Positions 59,856 to 64,000 of a stretch of DNA of 64,000 nucleotides are shown piece after piece; position 1 is the stretch's first letter, and every line of letters begins with the position of its first letter. The DNA comes from Phenylobacterium sp. GTDB lineage: Bacteria; Pseudomonadota; Alphaproteobacteria; Caulobacterales; Caulobacteraceae. Location of the stretch: contig SSMU01000005.1 of NCBI GenBank assembly GCA_004799545.1, positions 248,001-312,000 of the forward strand, read 5' to 3'. The notes under the pieces are model-generated. The model was given only the letters and a program-made list of their open reading frames with translations, ran no database searches and was not told where the DNA came from. The position numbers were made by a program, and so were the translations under genes.

Positions 59856-61070
59856 ATGCGCGTTCTCATCCTCGGCGGCGATGGCTTCTGCGGTTGGCCG
59901 ACGGCCCTGCACCTTTCGGCGTGTGGGCATGAGGTCGAGATCGTCGACAACCTGTCCCGGCGGCGCATCGACGAAGAGCTCGGCGCGGGCTCGCTGACCC
60001 CCATCGAAAGCCTGGAGGCCCGGCTCACCGCCTGGAAAGAGGTCTCCGGCCGCACGATCCGCACCCACCCGCTGACCGTCGGCAAGGACTACGACGACCT
60101 CATCGACCTCCTGCTGCGCTTCCGCCCGGACGGGGTGGTGCATTTCGCCGAGCAGCGCGCCGCGCCCTATTCGATGAAGTCGGCCCGCCACAAGCGCTAC
60201 ACCGTCGACAACAACCTCAACGCCACCAACGACATCCTGGCGGCCATCGTCGACTCAGGCCTGGACATCCACCTGGCCCACCTGGGCACCATGGGGGTCT
60301 ATGGCTACGGCGCCGCGGGCATGGCGATCCCGGAGGGCTATCTGACCGTCCGGGTCGAGACCACCGAGGGCTGGGTGGAGCGGGAGATCCTCTATCCGGC
60401 CAATCCGGGGTCGATCTACCACATGACCAAGACCCAGGACGCCCTGCTCTTCCAGTTCTACGCCAAGAACGACGCGCTCAGGATCACCGACCTGCACCAG
60501 GGCATCGTCTGGGGCACCCAGACGCTGGAAACCCGGCTCGATCCCCGGCTGGTCAACCGCTTCGACTACGACGGCGACTACGGCACGGTGCTCAACCGCT
60601 TCCTGATGCAGGCGGCGGTGGGCTATCCCCTGACCGTCTATGGCCCCGGCGGCCAGACCCGGGCCTTCATCAACATCCAGGACACTGTGCGCTGCGTCGA
60701 GCTGGCCCTGGCCCATCCCCCGGCCCGCGGCGAACGGGTCAAGGTGATGAACCAGATGACCGAGTGCTGGCGGGTCCGCGAGCTGGCCCAGATGGTGGCG
60801 CGGCTGACCGGGGCTGAGATCGCCCACCTGCCCAATCCACGCGCCGAGGCCGACGAGAACGAGCTCATGGTGGAGAACCGCCGGCTGCTGTCCTACGGCC
60901 TCGATCCGATCACGCTCGAGGAGGGTCTGTTGCTGGAGGCCGCCGAGATCGCCCGCGCCTACGCCGCGCGCGCCGACCTCGCCAAGATCCCCTGCGTCTC
61001 GGCCTGGAACGCCGAACGGGCCGCGGCCACGGCCGGCGCCGCCGCCTCGGCCGCCGTGGCCGCGGAATAG
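59856..61070 (+). CDS. sqdB: UDP-sulfoquinovose synthase (SqdB/SQD1 family)
   Basis: A 404-residue extended short-chain dehydrogenase that matches SQD1/SqdB. The NAD motif is GGDGFCGWPTALHLS (residues 7-21), followed by the family DNLSRRRIDEELG. The catalytic set is Thr145 (GTMGVYG), Tyr188 and Lys192 (YHMTK), and the sugar-binding loop VHFAEQRAAPYSMKS is conserved in type. NRFLMQAAVGYPLTVYGPGG and TRAFINIQDTVRCVELAL close the family pattern. It turns UDP-glucose and sulfite into UDP-sulfoquinovose. No sulfoquinovosyltransferase is recognised in the window. The next gene starts immediately after its stop. Confidence 0.9.
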   Translation: MRVLILGGDGFCGWPTALHLSACGHEVEIVDNLSRRRIDEELGAGSLTPIESLEARLTAWKEVSGRTIRTHPLTVGKDYDDLIDLLLRFRPDGVVHFAEQRAAPYSMKSARHKRYTVDNNLNATNDILAAIVDSGLDIHLAHLGTMGVYGYGAAGMAIPEGYLTVRVETTEGWVEREILYPANPGSIYHMTKTQDALLFQFYAKNDALRITDLHQGIVWGTQTLETRLDPRLVNRFDYDGDYGTVLNRFLMQAAVGYPLTVYGPGGQTRAFINIQDTVRCVELALAHPPARGERVKVMNQMTECWRVRELAQMVARLTGAEIAHLPNPRAEADENELMVENRRLLSYGLDPITLEEGLLLEAAEIARAYAARADLAKIPCVSAWNAERAAATAGAAASAAVAAE

Positions 61071-61075
61071 AGACG

Positions 61076-61936
61076 CTGCGGCTGTTCATCTTCGGTTACG
61101 GCTATGTCGGCCGGGCGCTCGCCCGGCGGATGCAGGCTGAGGGCTGGACGGTCGCGGCCAGCCTGCGCCCGGACGCCGACGCCGCTCCGCTGCTCGCCGA
61201 GGGCGTGACCCCGATCCGGCTCGACGACCCCGCCGCCCTGGCCGGCGCGCTCGCCGAGGCCCAGGCCATATTGGTGACCGCCGCGCCGGGGCCGGAGGGT
61301 TGTCCGGGCCTGCTCAGCCTGGTCCCGGCCCTGGCCCGCGCCCAGGCCTTCCCCGACTGGATCGGCTACCTCTCCACCACCGGCGTCTATGGCGACCGGC
61401 ACGGCGGCTGGGTCACCGAAGCCAGCCCGCTGGCCGCCCAGTCCACCGAGGGCGCGCGCCGGGCGGCGGCCGAACGCGACTGGCTGGAGGTCGGCCGCGG
61501 CATGGGGCTGACCGTGGGCGTCTTCCGCCTGCCCGGCATCTATGGCCCCGGCCGCTCCGCCTTCGAGCGTCTGCGGGCCGGCGAGGCCCGGCGGATCACA
61601 GCCCCCGGCCAGGTGTTCTCGCGCATCCACGTGGACGACCTGGCGGCGGGCCTCGCGGCCTCCATCGCCCACCCCCGCGCCGGCGGCGTCTACAACCTCT
61701 GCGACGACGAGCCGTCGGCCAATTCCGAGGTCATCGCCTATGCGGCGGGCCTGCTCGGCATGGCGCCGCCGCCGGAAGTGGCGCTGGAGGACGCTAACCT
61801 CTCGTCCATCGCCCAGCGCTTCTACGCCGAGAGCAAGCGGGTCTCGAACGCCCGCGCCAAAGCCGAGCTCGGCTGGCGGCCGGCCTATCCCAGCTACCGC
61901 GAAGGGCTGCAGGCGATCCTGGACCTCGAAAACTAG
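61076..61936 (+). CDS. NAD(P)-dependent SDR/epimerase (YeeZ-like), apparent CTG start
   Basis: A 286-residue extended SDR-type protein. The Rossmann start FIFGYGYVGRALARRMQAEG is required for cofactor binding and lies upstream of the first ATG (61130). The only plausible start is a CTG at 61076, since no ATG, GTG or TTG is in frame between the sqdB stop and the motif. Other marks: YLSTTGVYGDRHGGWVTEAS and RLPGIYGPGRSAF, and IHVDDLAAGL near residue 185. It is similar to YeeZ-like proteins. The function is unknown. It is coupled tightly behind sqdB. Confidence 0.75.
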   Translation: MRLFIFGYGYVGRALARRMQAEGWTVAASLRPDADAAPLLAEGVTPIRLDDPAALAGALAEAQAILVTAAPGPEGCPGLLSLVPALARAQAFPDWIGYLSTTGVYGDRHGGWVTEASPLAAQSTEGARRAAAERDWLEVGRGMGLTVGVFRLPGIYGPGRSAFERLRAGEARRITAPGQVFSRIHVDDLAAGLAASIAHPRAGGVYNLCDDEPSANSEVIAYAAGLLGMAPPPEVALEDANLSSIAQRFYAESKRVSNARAKAELGWRPAYPSYREGLQAILDLEN

Positions 61937-62682
61937 GTGCTGGAAAGCTCCTCCACCGCCGCGATCAACCGGGCGAGGTCCCTCGGGCGGGAGAGGCGGT
62001 GGTCGCCGTCCTTGATCAGGGTGAAGACCACGTCCTGGCCGTTCAGCGCATTGGCCAGCTCCAACGCATGGCGCCAGGGGACGTCGGGGTCGGCGCCGCC
62101 CTGCAGGATGCGCACCGACGCCTCGATCGGCACGGGGCCGGGCAGGATCGACCAGCGGGCGCCGTCCTCCAGCAGGGCGCGGGTGATCGGATAGGGCTCG
62201 CCGTACTCTGAGGGCCTGAGCCAGACGCCGTCCCGCGCCAGGTCGGCGTGGCCCTCCGCGGGGATGCCGGGCGTCATCAGCTTCTCGGTGAAGTCGGGGG
62301 CCGGGGCGACCAGCGCCAGGGCCTTCACCCGCTCCGGCGCGGCCATGGCGACCAGGCAGGCGAGCCAGCCGCCCATGGAGGAGCCGACCAGCACGGCCGG
62401 GCCCTCGACCAACTCGGCCAAGACCGCCAGCGCGTCCGCCCGCCAGCGGGTGATCGTGCCCTTCGCGAAGTCCCCGGAGGACTCGCCGTGCCCCAAATAG
62501 TCGAAGCGGATGTAGGCGCGGCCCGCCGTCAGCGCCCAATCGGCCAGCGCCTGGGCCTTGGTCCCGGCCATGTCCGACTTGAAGCCGCCCAGCCAGACGA
62601 CGGTCGGTTCCGCGCCTTCCACCCGCCGCCAGGCCAGCCGCTCGCCGTCGGGCCGTTCCAGAAAGCCGCTGGTCTCGCTCAT
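61933..62682 (-). CDS. alpha/beta hydrolase (ABHD10-like)
   Basis: A 249-residue hydrolase. The nucleophile is Ser102 in VGSSMGGW and the base is His228 in DGDHRLS; the acid Asp lies in LQGGADPDVP (about 198-200). FDYLGHGESSGDFAKGTITR is the oxyanion-side loop. The layout is like mitochondrial ABHD10 (acyl-thioesterase/depalmitoylase type). No signal peptide. It is convergent with the SDR gene and its stop overlaps that gene by four bases. The substrate is unknown. Confidence 0.85.
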   Translation of the reverse strand: MSETSGFLERPDGERLAWRRVEGAEPTVVWLGGFKSDMAGTKAQALADWALTAGRAYIRFDYLGHGESSGDFAKGTITRWRADALAVLAELVEGPAVLVGSSMGGWLACLVAMAAPERVKALALVAPAPDFTEKLMTPGIPAEGHADLARDGVWLRPSEYGEPYPITRALLEDGARWSILPGPVPIEASVRILQGGADPDVPWRHALELANALNGQDVVFTLIKDGDHRLSRPRDLARLIAAVEELSST

Positions 62683-62772
62683 CGCCCGGTCTTAGCCCGC
62701 GGCGCGGCGCCCGTCAGCCCAGGGCGGTCCGGGGCGGGTTTACGACTCGCCCATTCGGCGTATGCAGATGCG

Positions 62773-63936
62773 GTGGCCCTACCTCCCGACTTCACCTTGC
62801 TTCAGGTCGTCCCCGAACTGGAAACCGGCGGGGCCGAACAGACCACGATCGATGTGGCGCGCGCGGTGATCGCGGCTGGCGGCAAGGCCCTGGTGGCGAC
62901 CCGCGGCGGACGCATGACCGCCCGGCTGGTGGCCGACGGCGCCCGCCTGGCCCAGATGCCGGTCAACACCAAGAACCCGCTGACCATGCTGGGCAACGCC
63001 GCCCGCCTGGTCGCGCTGATCCGCCAGGAGAAGGTGAGCCTGGTGCACGTCCGCTCCCGCGCCCCGGCCTTCGCCGCGCTCTGGGCGGCGCGGGCCACCA
63101 AGACGCCCTTCGTGACCACCTACCACGGCATCTACAGCGCCCGGGGCGGGCTGAAGCGCTGGTACAACGCGGTGATGACCCGCGGCGACCTGGTGATCGC
63201 CAATTCCGACTACACCCGCGCCCACATCCTGGCCGAGCACCCGGTGGATCCGGACAAGGTGGTGGCCATCCCGCGCGGCGTCGATTTCGACCGCTTCAAC
63301 CCCTCCTGGGTGACGCCGGACCGGGTGGAGGCCATGCGCCGGGACTGGGGCCTGGCGGCGGACGACCGCCGCACCGCCTTCGTGCTGGCCGCCCGCCTGA
63401 CCCGGCCGAAAGGGCACCTGACGGTGATCGCCGCGGCCGCGGCCCTGAAAGCGCAAGGCCGTTCCGACTTCGTGGTGGTGTTCGTGGGCGACGACCAGGG
63501 GCGGACGGAGTTCCATCAGCAGGTCGCCCGCGCCATCGCCGACGCCGGCCTCGACGAGGTGGTCCACATCGAAGGCCATTGCGACGACATGCCGGCCGCC
63601 TACCTGGCCGGCGAGGTGGCGCTCGCGGCCCGCACCACGCCGGAGGCCTTCGGCCGCACGGCGGTCGAGCCGCAGGCCATGGGCCGCCCGGTGATCGCCT
63701 CCGACGACGGCGGCATGACCGAGACCGTGGTCGATGGGGTGACCGGCTGGCTGGTCCCGCCGGGCGACGCCGAGGCCTGGGCCAAGGCCATGGCCCGGGC
63801 CATCGACCTGGGCCCCGGCGGGCGACGGGAGATGGGCCAGGCCGGCATGACCCGCGCCCGTCAGCTCTATCGGGTCGAGACCATGTGCGCCGCGACCCTG
63901 GAGGTTTACGAACGGGTTCTGGAGGCCCACGCCTGA
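62773..63936 (+). CDS. GT4 family glycosyltransferase
   Basis: A 387-residue GT-B glycosyltransferase. The acceptor domain starts with LLQVVPELETGGAEQTTIDV, and VTTYHGIYSARGGLKRWYNA follows. The donor domain has VLAARLTRPKGHLTVIAAAA and the E-x7-E motif EAFGRTAVEPQAMG, then GRPVIASDDGGMTETVVDGV. A GTG at 62773 is the best start, as no ATG in frame fits. The gene overlaps the next by one base (TGATG). The context (heptosyltransferase-like) points to LPS core synthesis. The donor sugar is unknown. Confidence 0.88.
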   Translation: MALPPDFTLLQVVPELETGGAEQTTIDVARAVIAAGGKALVATRGGRMTARLVADGARLAQMPVNTKNPLTMLGNAARLVALIRQEKVSLVHVRSRAPAFAALWAARATKTPFVTTYHGIYSARGGLKRWYNAVMTRGDLVIANSDYTRAHILAEHPVDPDKVVAIPRGVDFDRFNPSWVTPDRVEAMRRDWGLAADDRRTAFVLAARLTRPKGHLTVIAAAAALKAQGRSDFVVVFVGDDQGRTEFHQQVARAIADAGLDEVVHIEGHCDDMPAAYLAGEVALAARTTPEAFGRTAVEPQAMGRPVIASDDGGMTETVVDGVTGWLVPPGDAEAWAKAMARAIDLGPGGRREMGQAGMTRARQLYRVETMCAATLEVYERVLEAHA

Positions 63937-64000
63937 TGGCCAAACGCGGCGTCGAGAAGATCCTGGTCATCAAGCTGTCAGCGCTGGGCGACTTCGTCCT
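63936..64000 (+). CDS. GT9 (heptosyltransferase-like) glycosyltransferase, N-terminal fragment
   Basis: The last 65 bases encode MAKRGVEKILVIKLSALGDF and one or two more residues, ending at the window edge. ILVIKLSALGDF is the usual start of family 9 glycosyltransferases (WaaC/WaaF type). Its ATG overlaps the stop of the GT4 gene (TGATG), so both belong to one operon. The rest of the gene is outside. Confidence 0.7.
   Translation, partial: MAKRGVEKILVIKLSALGDFV

Overview
The window is a GC-rich (roughly 70%) stretch of alphaproteobacterial chromosome. A complete gcrA cell-cycle regulator gene, an hsp20 gene with an apparent RpoH promoter and ROSE-type RNA thermometer, a DUF2093 gene directly after xseA, and the widespread alphaproteobacterial palindromic repeat all point to the Caulobacteraceae. 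A Caulobacter or Phenylobacterium relative is likely, but the genus is a guess. There are no insertion sequences, prophage genes, CRISPR arrays or rRNA genes. One tRNA-Gly(CCC) is present. Coding density is high, with many convergent pairs whose stop codons overlap and several hairpin-rich intergenic elements.

Region 1 (1-20 kb) is mixed housekeeping and stress functions: a cut-off luciferase-like oxidoreductase, a periplasmic thioredoxin-fold protein, a SulP transporter without a STAS domain, an ECF sigma factor divergent from a DUF4142 gene, a cupredoxin lipoprotein whose signal peptide starts inside a palindromic repeat, a Crp/Fnr regulator, M13 and S9 peptidases, a BlaI/M56 regulator-protease pair with two matching dyad operators, an Old Yellow Enzyme, a PKHD dioxygenase, a sulfotransferase-like protein, a PhnZ-type HD-domain protein, a membrane protein/HTH pair with a 19-bp palindrome, a TraB/GumN protein and a dCTP deaminase.

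Region 2 (20-42 kb) carries metZ, hslO, the argD-argF pair, gcrA, xseA, a lipid A-type acyltransferase, hisN, and the most unusual genes. One is an alpha/beta hydrolase with a histone H1-like Lys/Ala/Pro tail of about 145 residues, coupled to an SCP2 lipid-carrier gene. Another is a tandem pair of paralogous, internally duplicated pentapeptide-repeat proteins. Hsp20 has a full heat-shock control region and a clear terminator. A cytochrome P460 and a TetR/SDR divergent pair with doubled GGAGG-N3-CCTCC operators follow.

Region 3 (42-64 kb) is dominated by envelope sugar metabolism: gpmA, kdsD, a phosphomannomutase/phosphoglucomutase, UDP-glucose dehydrogenase, glmM and glmS (divergent), galU, a UDP-sulfoquinovose synthase (sqdB), a GT4 glycosyltransferase and the start of a heptosyltransferase-like GT9. 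These supply Kdo, UDP-glucuronate, UDP-GlcNAc, UDP-glucose and probably UDP-sulfoquinovose for LPS and glycolipids. Interspersed are a VapBC toxin-antitoxin pair with an inverted-repeat operator, a serine hydrolase/TetR pair, an M61 peptidase, an MFS transporter, a protein with three TonB C-terminal-like modules and several small membrane or lipoproteins.
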